This document shows, piece by piece, positions 8,670-16,420 of a stretch of DNA of 37,393 nt; position 1 is the first letter of the stretch, and every line of letters begins with the position of its first letter. The notes under the pieces are model-generated. The model saw only the letters and a program-made list of their open reading frames with translations. It did no database searches and was not told where the DNA came from. The position numbers and the translations under genes are program-made. Origin of the DNA: DATHVR01 sp035461175 (GTDB taxonomy: Bacteria > Actinomycetota > Acidimicrobiia > Spongiisociales > ZC4RG35); the NCBI GenBank assembly GCA_035461175.1, contig DATHVR010000113.1:1-37393 (forward strand). Reading direction: 5' to 3'.

Positions 8670-9173
8670 TCAATATCCCTCTTCGGGAGTCTCGGTGTAC
8701 CGGCGGTCGGCCGAGCCTTCCAACGCTCCCGAACCCAGCGCCCGGATGCAGCTCAGGAGGCCATCTGCGGCACCGTCGACGGGGAGCGGGTCGAATCGCC
8801 GTACCACCTCGCCGTCGGCGGTGGCCACCACCCCGAGCCGGCACAGATCGCCGCTCTCGTTCTCGGCCCCGTAGTCGCGAAACATGGCGCCGCTGGCGTC
8901 GGCCAAGATGGGCATGGCGGTCCCCTCCGCCTCGGCGAAGTCCCGCGCCTCGCGGGCGGTCACCTTGGCCACGGCCAGGATCTGGGACCGTTCCGAGCCG
9001 AAATCGGCCAGACGCTGGTCCAGGGCCTTGAGCAGGTCACGGTCCTGTTCGAGTCCCTCCAGGAACACGATCGCCATCGGCACCTTGCCCCGAAACGAAT
9101 CCAGTGAGAGGGTCTGCCCCGTACTGGCCGCCAGACTGAAGTCGGGAATTGTCTCGGTGGTGGGATCACTCAT
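8670..9173 (-). CDS. Thioredoxin-fold (AhpC/TSA-like) protein lacking the peroxidatic cysteine
   Basis: 167 residues with the peroxiredoxin opening (IPDFSLAASTGQTLSLDSFRGKVPMAIVFL) and the later redoxin landmarks AVAKVTAREARDFAE, MPILADASGAMFRDYGAE and GVVATADGEVVRRF. Where peroxiredoxins carry PxxxTxxC, this protein reads FLEGLEQDRDLLKAL, with no cysteine. Two cysteines remain elsewhere (GDLCRLG and LLSCIRAL), which are not in a CxxC. A peroxidase reaction by the usual mechanism is therefore unlikely. It may be a structural or regulatory redoxin relative. ATG 9173 with GGGGGA upstream. Cytoplasmic. Confidence 0.8.
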   Translation of the reverse strand: MSDPTTETIPDFSLAASTGQTLSLDSFRGKVPMAIVFLEGLEQDRDLLKALDQRLADFGSERSQILAVAKVTAREARDFAEAEGTAMPILADASGAMFRDYGAENESGDLCRLGVVATADGEVVRRFDPLPVDGAADGLLSCIRALGSGALEGSADRRYTETPEEGY

Positions 9174-9224
9174 GCTGTCCCCCTACCCCGCCCGCCCGGG
9201 GAAGAAACAGACGTCTCATCGACC

Positions 9225-9272
9225 TTTTCGCGCCCGAATTGCGCGCCATGGCGCGCAATTCGGGCGCGAAAA
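9225..9272. repeat. 48-bp perfect palindrome, family 1
   Basis: Each half is 24 bp, starting TTTTCGCGCCCGAATTGCGC and centred on GCCATGGC; the two halves are exact reverse complements by eye. It lies between the 3' end of the VOC gene (stop at 9309) and the start of the redoxin-like gene (9173). The same arms recur at 6443-6490 and, partly, at 1-36. Confidence 0.9.
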
Positions 9273-9308
9273 CCTCAGGGGCTTGCTCGATTTGGCCCGT
9301 ACGTGGCT

Positions 9309-9710
9309 CTATTCCTGGGGCGGCCCGAGCGGGGCGAACAGGTCGACGGGGTTGCCGTCGGGATCGTTGACCGTGGCATAGCGCTGGCCCCAGGGAGCGT
9401 CGAATGGTTCGACGTGCGAGGCCCCTCCCGCCTCCACGAGTTCCCCGTGCAGTCTGTCCACATCGGCCGGACCGTCGCACAGGAAGGCCGTCGCCACCCG
9501 GGGCGAACCGCCGGTTTGCGGTGACCAGTCCGAGAACGACATCACCGTCTCCTCAGTGTCGAGCATGAACCGGACGCCCCCCGTTGTGGCAGCCTCGGTG
9601 TGGGGTTGGTCCTCGGCTCCCGGCTCGAACTCCAGCCCCAGCCGGCGGTAGAAGGCGACCGCCCGCGCCATGTCGAAGACCACTACACCCAGTGCATCGA
9701 GACGCGCCAC
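9309..9710 (-). CDS. VOC-superfamily (glyoxalase/bleomycin-resistance-like) protein
   Basis: 133 residues, one vicinal-oxygen-chelate module pair: VVVFDMARAVAFYRRLGLEFEP at the N-terminus and RYATVNDPDGNPVDLFAPL at the C-terminus, the classic VOC ending. Such proteins are metal-dependent lyases or dioxygenases, or metal-free binding proteins. Substrate cannot be assigned. GTG start at 9710 preceded by AAGG. Divergent from the glycosyltransferase operon. Confidence 0.88.
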   Translation of the reverse strand: MARLDALGVVVFDMARAVAFYRRLGLEFEPGAEDQPHTEAATTGGVRFMLDTEETVMSFSDWSPQTGGSPRVATAFLCDGPADVDRLHGELVEAGGASHVEPFDAPWGQRYATVNDPDGNPVDLFAPLGPPQE

Positions 9711-9811
9711 GCCTTCGAGCCTATTCGCCTTGCCACCAGCGCGTAGAGGGCAGCGGATTCATCACCGGCATCCCGCTCATCCGCCCGGCCAGTCTGGTCC
9801 GAACCAGGGCC

Positions 9812-11722
9812 ATGGCCGTGACCCACTCCCTCCGCTCCCCCGCTCGGCCGGGGCTCCGGTCCCTGCTCGACATGATCGCCTCCTCGGCTTCCGTACTTGC
9901 GCCGCTCCAGCAGTTCGCGACGCTTCAAGAAGCTGCGTCCGAGACACGACCGGACGTGGCCGTGGCGCTGCTGGAGCCAGCCATCGAACGCCACCGAACC
10001 GACCCCCTGGCCGCCTATCTGGCCGTACATGCCCTGGGAGCGGTACGGGCCCCGGAGGCAGGCGCGACACTGGTCCGCTGGCTCCAGGCGGGAGATCCGG
10101 GCCTCCAGGAACAAGCGGCCTGGGCGCTGATGAACCACGAGCCCGCAGCCCCCGCCGTTCCTCGCCTTCTCGAGCTGGCGTCACAGGGCGGCTTCACCCA
10201 GATGCTGGCCGACCTGACCCTGGAGACGTGGGCCTCGAGCCAGCCGACCCTGACCGACCTACCGCGGGGCGCGGAACGCGACGAGATTTCGCTCCTCAAG
10301 CCCCGGAACCCCACCCGCCCGATGCCATCACGCCCCTGGCCGGGCCTCCGGATCGCCCAGGTGCTGATGCAGGGGAGGATCGACGGCGACCTCACCGCCG
10401 GAGGCTCGGGGGACGGAGGGGGGCTGGCGACGCTCCAGGTGGGTCTGACCCGCCGGCTCGCCAGCCACCATGAGGTCGGCGAGGCGTTCTTGCTCACCCG
10501 GGCGATCGAAGAGGAAGGACCACGCTTCGCCGCCCCGCGTGAGACGATCGGGCCGGGAGCCGCCATCGTCCGCTTCGGATTCGGCCCCGAGGGTTACGTA
10601 CCCACGGCCGACATGTGGCCGTACCGGCCGGAGCTGGAAGCGCACCTACGCCGGTTCCTCACCCGCGAAGGCCCCTTCGATGCCCTCCACCTCCGTTTCG
10701 CCGACGTCGGCACCTTCGCCGCCGCCCGGGTCGCCCACGACCTGGAGATCCCGATCTTCTTCACCCTGGCTCCCGATCCCCATGCACTCATCGATCGCGC
10801 CGAGACCGAGGGCACTCTGACCAGGGCCAACTTCGGCCACGCCGATCGGGAGCAGCACCTGATGTTCCGCACCTGGCTCGTGGACTGGATGCTCGACTAC
10901 GCCCGGCGCCTAGTCCTTCTCCCCCGGAGCGGCCATGTGGAACAATTCCAGCGCTTGATGGGAATCGACGTCACCGAACGACCGGACCGCTATGCGGTCA
11001 TCCCCGAGGGCATCGACACCACCTCGAGATGCGAGACCATGCACACCGAAGGAGACCCGGTGGTCGATGGCCTGCAATCAGCGGTAGGCGCTCTCCCCAC
11101 CGCACGCCACGGTCTCCCGCTGCTGATCTCCGTGGGTCGCCTGAACCGGGTCAAGGGCTTCGACCGCCTGGTCCGGGCCTGGGCCGGCGACCCCAATCTG
11201 AGCGAGCGGTTCAACCTGGTCATCGTCGGCGGCAACCTCGACGACCCCAGCCCCGAGGAAGCGGCCACTCTTGCCTCGATCGAAGCTGCCACACGAGAGG
11301 GCGAAGTGGCTCCGATACTGTTCGGCCATCAGCCTCACGACGATGTCGCCCGACTGCTGGCCATCGCCGTAAGAGGTCACGGCGAGCTCATTGCCGGGAA
11401 CGGCATCTACGCCTGCGCCAGCGAGAAGGAGGAGTTCGGGCTGGCCATTCTGGAGGCTCTGGCAGCCGGACTTCCGGTGATCGCACCAAGAGTCGGAGGC
11501 CCGTCGACCTACCTCGACCACATGTTCACGGGATACCTGGCCGACACCACGGACGTCGCCAACCTTCAGCGTGCCCTGGTCTGGTCCGACCGGGTCCGGT
11601 TCTCGGAGGTCCGGGCCGACGCCGCCCGCCGTCTCATCCTGGGTCGCTACAGCCTCGACTCGATGGCGGACGAACTGGTATCCCTCTACTCGATCGAGGC
11701 ACTCAAAGAGTCGGTCGAGTGA
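9812..11722 (+). CDS. GT4-like glycosyltransferase with N-terminal HEAT-like repeats
   Basis: About 636 residues. Residues about 20-150 are helical and HEAT-like (LAAYLAVHALGAVRAPEAG, then LQEQAAWALMNHEPAAPAV). The rest is a GT-B glycosyltransferase: acceptor half about 170-420, donor half from about 435, with ISVGRLNRVKGFDRLVRAW and the EX7E motif Glu540...Glu548 in EEFGLAILEALAAGLPVIAP. The family transfers sugar from a nucleotide-sugar, here with long acceptor-domain inserts reminiscent of sucrose-synthase-type or trehalose-synthase-type GT4 enzymes. Start is uncertain: ATG 9812 has only AGGG before it, and ATG 9872 is an alternative. Overlaps the next gene by 4 bp (GTGA), so they form an operon. 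Confidence 0.85.
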   Translation: MAVTHSLRSPARPGLRSLLDMIASSASVLAPLQQFATLQEAASETRPDVAVALLEPAIERHRTDPLAAYLAVHALGAVRAPEAGATLVRWLQAGDPGLQEQAAWALMNHEPAAPAVPRLLELASQGGFTQMLADLTLETWASSQPTLTDLPRGAERDEISLLKPRNPTRPMPSRPWPGLRIAQVLMQGRIDGDLTAGGSGDGGGLATLQVGLTRRLASHHEVGEAFLLTRAIEEEGPRFAAPRETIGPGAAIVRFGFGPEGYVPTADMWPYRPELEAHLRRFLTREGPFDALHLRFADVGTFAAARVAHDLEIPIFFTLAPDPHALIDRAETEGTLTRANFGHADREQHLMFRTWLVDWMLDYARRLVLLPRSGHVEQFQRLMGIDVTERPDRYAVIPEGIDTTSRCETMHTEGDPVVDGLQSAVGALPTARHGLPLLISVGRLNRVKGFDRLVRAWAGDPNLSERFNLVIVGGNLDDPSPEEAATLASIEAATREGEVAPILFGHQPHDDVARLLAIAVRGHGELIAGNGIYACASEKEEFGLAILEALAAGLPVIAPRVGGPSTYLDHMFTGYLADTTDVANLQRALVWSDRVRFSEVRADAARRLILGRYSLDSMADELVSLYSIEALKESVE

Positions 11723-13002
11723 AGCGACTGCTGGTAGTCAGTCCCGACTACGCGTCGCACTATCTGCCGATGAGCGCCGTCGCCCATCAACTCGGTGAGT
11801 ATGGGTACGAGGTGACCGTCGCCACGGGTCCCGGACTCGCCTCACGCGTCCGCGCCGACGGGTTCGGCTATGCCGAGCTGGTCCTGGGTGCCGGTTCCAA
11901 TCCGGGAGTGATCCGGTCCGAGGACCAGGAGCGCGAGGAGCGCCGGCGCCTGGAGGGGTTCTTCGCTGCCAGTCGTCAGGGAATGGTGGCGACGCTGCGC
12001 TACCAGGCGGAACATCGCCTCGACGATCTCCTGTGGGAACCCGGAAGGGTGGCAGCCCGGCTTCGTGTCGTCCTGGTCGAGGTCGGCCCCACCCATGTCC
12101 TGGTAGACCAACTGGCGTTCGGGGCTACCGCCGCCCTCCGCGGCCTCGGCCAGCCTTTCATCGCCTTCCATCCCGGCCATCCGTCGGCGCTCGCCGGTGA
12201 CGCCCCCTACGGAGTCCCTCCTCGCATCCCGACCCGCTTCGAAGGCGAACGCGACGGTCTGGCGGACCTGGAGGTGCTGTGCCGGCTGGTGTCCGCCCGC
12301 TTCACCGAGCGATACAACCAGGTGATCCACACCCTTGACCCCGGTGCGCCTCCCGTCGACAACGCCTTCACTGCCACCTCGGAGTCCCTCACCCTGGTCA
12401 ACTACCCGGAAGAACTCGCCGGTCATTACCGCGGCCCGGCTACGGCTCGAATGATCGGTTGGTCGGTTCCCTCCCACCGGCTGCAGACGACCTTGGACTG
12501 GGAGCCACAAGGGCCCGTCATCTACATCTCGCTGGGGAGCTTCTTCTCGGCTCGCGACGACATCCTGCAACGGCTCGTCTCGGCGTTCCGCGACCGCCCC
12601 GTGTCGGTGGCCCTCGCCACCGGAGTGACCGATCCGTCACGGCTCGGCTCTCTACCCGACCACTGGTTGGTGGAGACCTACCTTCGCCAGCCGGCCCTCC
12701 TGGCTCGAGCCGACCTGGTCATCACCCACGGAGGGAACAACTCGGTCACCGAGGCGCTACGGGCCGGTGTCCCCTTGCTGGTGGGCCCGCTATCGACCGA
12801 CCAGTTCGCCGGTGCCGCCGATATCGAGGAAGCGGGCCTGGGTATGGCGTTCGACCCCAACCACGACACGCCGGCCGACATCTCCGAGCTCGCCATGACC
12901 GTCCTGGAAGGAACCCACCCATCCGTTGCGAGCGCCCTCGGCGAGCGGCTTCGCGATCATTCTGGTCCGGAGATCGCCGCCGAATTGATCGACTCACTGT
13001 GA
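11719..13002 (+). CDS. GT1/UGT-like glycosyltransferase
   Basis: 427 residues with GT-B fold of the UDP-glycosyltransferase/macrolide glycosyltransferase type. N-terminal VKRLLVVSPDYASHYLPM is the acceptor-domain start. The C-terminal half carries VIYISLGSFFSARDDILQRL and the donor-binding block with His337 (THGGNNSVTEALRAGVPLLV, then DQFAGA). Starts with GTG overlapping the upstream stop, so it is probably co-translated with the GT4-like enzyme; the two may act in sequence on one acceptor (inference). No membrane segment; likely cytosolic or peripheral. Followed by a hairpin at 13028-13059. Confidence 0.88.
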   Translation: MKRLLVVSPDYASHYLPMSAVAHQLGEYGYEVTVATGPGLASRVRADGFGYAELVLGAGSNPGVIRSEDQEREERRRLEGFFAASRQGMVATLRYQAEHRLDDLLWEPGRVAARLRVVLVEVGPTHVLVDQLAFGATAALRGLGQPFIAFHPGHPSALAGDAPYGVPPRIPTRFEGERDGLADLEVLCRLVSARFTERYNQVIHTLDPGAPPVDNAFTATSESLTLVNYPEELAGHYRGPATARMIGWSVPSHRLQTTLDWEPQGPVIYISLGSFFSARDDILQRLVSAFRDRPVSVALATGVTDPSRLGSLPDHWLVETYLRQPALLARADLVITHGGNNSVTEALRAGVPLLVGPLSTDQFAGAADIEEAGLGMAFDPNHDTPADISELAMTVLEGTHPSVASALGERLRDHSGPEIAAELIDSL

Positions 13003-13027
13003 CCCGGTTGGCAGTGCTGCACGACCA

Positions 13028-13059
13028 GGACCCGGCTCCGCTTCGGGCCGGGTCCCTTT
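13028..13059. terminator. Hairpin between convergent genes
   Basis: Inverted repeat GGACCCGGC at 13028-13036 with GCCGGGTCC at 13047-13055, a 10-nt loop, then CTTT. It starts 26 bp past the stop of the GT1 gene and ends 9 bp before the stop of the opposing small gene, so it could end transcripts from both sides. The U-tract is short. Confidence 0.65.
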
Positions 13060-13067
13060 CGGTGCTA

Positions 13068-13256
13068 TCACTCCGCCGGTGAACGAAGCGCGATGGCGCC
13101 GGACTCCGAACGGCGGCGCCGCAGTGAGAACATCTCGATCCAGCGGAGTCGCCTCGAGCTGATCGGGGCGGGTCGCCGAGCGCGTGCCGCCTCGGCGCGG
13201 GTCTGAGCCTCCTCCATCCGGGCCTTACCTACTCCGTATGCGTGATAGGGGAACAT
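13068..13256 (-). CDS. Small basic hypothetical protein
   Basis: 62 residues starting at ATG 13256 (MFPYHAYGVGKARMEEAQ), with GAGGAG immediately upstream, though only two bases from the start. The sequence is a single amphipathic helix-like stretch followed by a very Arg-rich tail (RLRWIEMFSLRRRRSES). No recognised domain. It reads away from the 3' side of the cyclase gene, on the same strand and 126 bp downstream. Small basic proteins of this look are frequent in actinobacteria, but coding status is not proven here. Confidence 0.4.
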   Translation of the reverse strand: MFPYHAYGVGKARMEEAQTRAEAARARRPAPISSRRLRWIEMFSLRRRRSESGAIALRSPAE

Positions 13257-13382
13257 GACTCCTCGCCTTCCTGCTCGACCGGAGGACATCGCCGGGACGG
13301 AATCGTCCGGGCTAGTTCTCCGTCTCTCATTGGCGATAGTGCCGAAACGACCTTGCAGAGCCCTGTCAGGAGGCGAGGACCC

Positions 13383-16283
13383 CTAGCGGCGACTCCGCAG
13401 GCTGTAGAGAGGAACCGGGCCGTATCCCTTGGCGGCCTGGATGGTGCCGACGTAATTGCACTCGAACGACTTCTCGGCCGCCAGCACGGCAAGGGCAGCG
13501 AACGGATGAGTCACATAAACCTCCCCTTCGGGGGTCCGGGGCTCGATGCGGGCTGTCTTGGTGACGCCACTTCCATAGAAGAGACGGACCCCCCCGATCG
13601 GGTCCCAACCGTCGAAGACCGGGCCGGCGTGGGCGGCGACCCGCATGCCCCGAATTCCGGGCAAGCCCAGAGAACCGAAGTCGATGGCGCCTACAGCCTG
13701 TTGTAGGGCCAGGGCACACTCGGCGGCCGAGCAAATGTCTCCGAACACCAGATGGAGGCCGTCGCCCCATGTCCGTCCCGAAAGCAGCTCCGAGTCGTAG
13801 CGTGAGACGACCTTGGCCAGGGAACCCATCACCACATCCTGGAATGTGAGCACCTCGGCGTCGGAGAGGGTCGAAAAGCCGGCGAAGTCGGCGAAGACCA
13901 GCCCCCGAATCTGGCGCTTGCCTCTCTGCCCGGAGCCGTTCGACGGAGGGGTCCCGCCCACCTCGATCACGATCGAACGGTTTCCGGTTGCCCGCCAGCG
14001 TCCCACATCTACCTCGGTTCCGGCCGCCCCACCGTGAGCCTTGCCGTCCCAGACCGCCACCTGAACGGCCTCGGCCTGGAGAACGTCTGCTCTCACCAGG
14101 GCGTCTCCCATCGCCACCTGGGCGCAGAAGTCGAACAGGATCGGATCGTCCAGGTACTCACTGGTCGTGGCAGTCGTCACCGACGACGCCGAAGCTAGGC
14201 AGCGTTCGAATCGGGCCACCCACTCACCCCCCGCCGGCTCCACCGAGGCTCGCACGAACTCGTCCCGATCGAAAGGCAGCACCACGTGCAGCTCGACGCC
14301 TCGAACCAGCAGCGCCTCTGCCGCCAAGATATCGGCACCGGCCGCCAGAGAGCCGAATCCGATCCCGGCACGCATCTCGTCGAGTGCCGAGCCGAGCTCG
14401 GCGGCAACTCGATTCTCCTCGGAGGCGGGGAACCTACCCGGTGCACCCTTCGCCGAAATCCGGTGGCCGACGTAATGAACCACCGCGGCGTTGGCGATGG
14501 GGTCCAGGATCCCGGTGTCGATGCCCTGGAGATCGCAGATCAGCCGGAGCTGGCGAAGCGTCGTCGCTCGGGCGGCGGGATCGCCGTCGCCCGCCGACCC
14601 GGCCCGCTCCAGCGCTCCCCTCGCCTCATCCTCGAGGCCCAGAACCAGTGCACACTCCGCCCGGGTGGCCGCTCCCCAGTAGGAACCGACCTCCCCGGCT
14701 TCCCCATACAGGTCGAGAGCGATCTGACGGGCTCGTTCCTCCTCACCCGAGACCAGCCACATGGTGGCGGCGTTGGTTCCCAGGTAGGCGGAGCCTCGGT
14801 CCCGATAGGCGGCCTCGTAGCCGGCGGCGGAACGACGTGCCCACCCCACCCGGTCTTTCTCGTCGCCTCGTTGCGACATGTCCTTGTCGAGCCGGGGGAC
14901 CAGTGCGGCGATGTCCTCGCTCAGGCTGGCCGGAAGCGTGGACGGGTCCACCGAGTCGAGGCCGAAGGCAGTGAACTTGCGACGGGCCAGTGCGGTGGCG
15001 CCGGCCTTGGCAAGAGCAAGCACGGCCAGATAGCGAACCTGGGGATCGGCCTGACCGTGCTCGATCAGCGCCGACGCCGCGTCGTAGGCGCGCAGGTAAT
15101 CGCCACGCTTGACGAGGTCGCGCAGCTTCGCCGCCGACTCGTCGTGACTGTCGAGGACACTACGTTCGGCGCCCAGCCGTTGGCGGAAGCTTGCCACGCT
15201 GTGCACGGAGAGCGTGGTCGGGCTCGAGGCCCGCACCGACGCCGTCCGGGCCGTGCCGAGTAGGGAAGCGAGCTCCCCGAAGTACTGCCCGCGACCGAGT
15301 TCGGCAAGAACCTGCTCGCCATCTTCCGCGGTCGTGAAAACCTCGACCGTGCCGTCCTCGATCCAGTACACGGCCCGGGCCGGGGTCCCTTCTTCGACGA
15401 TGAGGTCGCCGGGCTTGAAACCGACCAGCTGGGCCTCCTCTGACCACTCCCGATCGCGACCGATGAGCGCAGGCGTGGCCAGGCTGGGATCGTGGAGCAG
15501 GATTCGCTCCTCGAGGTCGGCCAGTTCCAATGACGGTTCTATCCCCAGCTCCTCCCCCAGGTAGTTCCTGAGCCGGGCGAAGGCACGCAGGGCCTCGGCC
15601 TGCCGCCCGCATCTGTACAGGGCGAGCATCAGCAAGTGCCAGAGACGCTCCCGGGTGGGGTGCGCCTCGGCCAATCCGGCCAGTTCACCGACCACAAGGA
15701 AATGGTCACCTGCCTGGAGTTCGGCTTCCATCAGCCACTCGACGACGTCGATCCTGTCTTCGTCCAGGGCCCGGGACGCATCCGAGGCGAAGCCGAAGTC
15801 GCGTAGGTCGGCGAGGGCAGGTCCCCTCCACTGGGCCAGTGCCTGGCGGAACGCCTCCGCCGCCTGGCCGGGATGGCCGAGCGTGAGCAGCTGCCGTCCC
15901 CGTCGGGTGTGCTGGTGGAAACGCACGACGTCGATACTGCCGGTGGGCACGTCGAGCCGGTATCCGCCCGGCACAGTCGCCACCAGATCGGAGCCGATGG
16001 CCCGTCGCAGGCGCGACACCACCACCTGCAGATGGGACTCATCCCGCTCTTCGGCCTCCGACCAGAGATCCTCGATCAGCCGGTGGCTGGTCACCGAGCG
16101 CGGGAACGAGATAGCAAGATGGGCGAGAAGAGCTCGCTGGCGCTCACCCGGGATCGGGAGTGGGACGCCACCCGGGTTCGAGGTCTCCAGATGGCCCAAC
16201 AGGCGAATGTCCACAGGAAGATCGACTCTACCGACGGAGGTCTGGGCGGGGCGGGGCTCCATTCTGCCGATGGTGGACGACAT
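13383..16283 (-). CDS. SARP/BTAD regulator fused to cNMP-binding, SLOG-like and class III cyclase domains
   Basis: About 966 residues from ATG 16283. Domains in order: OmpR-type winged helix (about 24-112), BTAD (118-265), cyclic-nucleotide-binding domain (283-375, phosphate cassette FGELASLLGTARTASV), helical TPR-like region (385-585), SLOG-like Rossmann domain (598-748; YVGHRI, FGSLAAGADILAAEAL, VVLPF), class III nucleotide cyclase (790-962). Cyclase metal ligands look present (Asp799 in FADFAG, Asp841 in WGDGLHLVF). The transition-state Asn of N-x3-R is Thr908, with Arg912 kept, so activity may be altered. One chain could thus sense a nucleotide, make one and bind DNA. Start uncertain: TTG 16349, ATG 16283, ATG 16262 or GTG 16214; the last begins exactly at the typical SARP opening DIRLLG and leaves room for a promoter. 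Divergent from the TIR operon, which it probably regulates. Confidence 0.88.
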   Translation of the reverse strand: MSSTIGRMEPRPAQTSVGRVDLPVDIRLLGHLETSNPGGVPLPIPGERQRALLAHLAISFPRSVTSHRLIEDLWSEAEERDESHLQVVVSRLRRAIGSDLVATVPGGYRLDVPTGSIDVVRFHQHTRRGRQLLTLGHPGQAAEAFRQALAQWRGPALADLRDFGFASDASRALDEDRIDVVEWLMEAELQAGDHFLVVGELAGLAEAHPTRERLWHLLMLALYRCGRQAEALRAFARLRNYLGEELGIEPSLELADLEERILLHDPSLATPALIGRDREWSEEAQLVGFKPGDLIVEEGTPARAVYWIEDGTVEVFTTAEDGEQVLAELGRGQYFGELASLLGTARTASVRASSPTTLSVHSVASFRQRLGAERSVLDSHDESAAKLRDLVKRGDYLRAYDAASALIEHGQADPQVRYLAVLALAKAGATALARRKFTAFGLDSVDPSTLPASLSEDIAALVPRLDKDMSQRGDEKDRVGWARRSAAGYEAAYRDRGSAYLGTNAATMWLVSGEEERARQIALDLYGEAGEVGSYWGAATRAECALVLGLEDEARGALERAGSAGDGDPAARATTLRQLRLICDLQGIDTGILDPIANAAVVHYVGHRISAKGAPGRFPASEENRVAAELGSALDEMRAGIGFGSLAAGADILAAEALLVRGVELHVVLPFDRDEFVRASVEPAGGEWVARFERCLASASSVTTATTSEYLDDPILFDFCAQVAMGDALVRADVLQAEAVQVAVWDGKAHGGAAGTEVDVGRWRATGNRSIVIEVGGTPPSNGSGQRGKRQIRGLVFADFAGFSTLSDAEVLTFQDVVMGSLAKVVSRYDSELLSGRTWGDGLHLVFGDICSAAECALALQQAVGAIDFGSLGLPGIRGMRVAAHAGPVFDGWDPIGGVRLFYGSGVTKTARIEPRTPEGEVYVTHPFAALAVLAAEKSFECNYVGTIQAAKGYGPVPLYSLRSRR

Positions 16284-16284
16284 G

Positions 16285-16362
16285 CCTTTCAAATTGCTTG
16301 CAACCGCGCCGCCGCGCTGGCCGGGGTAGGTTCGGACCGAGGGCTGCAAGTCCTTTGAAAGG
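16285..16362. promoter_or_regulatory. Divergent promoter with inverted 21-bp elements
   Basis: Two 21-bp arms, 16285-16305 and 16342-16362, are inverted copies of GGNTGCAAGNNNTTTGAAA followed by GG, with four mismatches between arms. Each copy reads toward the gene on its side: arm 2 toward the TIR operon (58 nt before its ATG) and arm 1 toward the cyclase-regulator gene. The same element lies at 25716-25736 and, degenerate, at 26563-26583. Likely activator or repressor sites; the adjacent winged-helix/BTAD protein is the obvious candidate (inference). Confidence 0.7.
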
Positions 16363-16420
16363 TCGCTTCCGGATGATGCCGGCAGCTTCTTTCTGGGGAC
16401 CGCAAGAAGAGGAGAACTCG

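Noticed and set aside
6443..9272. Family 1 palindromes considered as ordinary intrinsic terminators
   Set aside because: On both strands the T-run precedes the stem and A-run follows it, the reverse of a terminator; repeats with the same arms argue for a repeat family.
13340..13366. GAAACGACCTTGCAGAG near the small gene, considered as another copy of the 21-bp element
   Set aside because: Spacing between the half-motifs is wrong and the TTTGAAA half is not kept.
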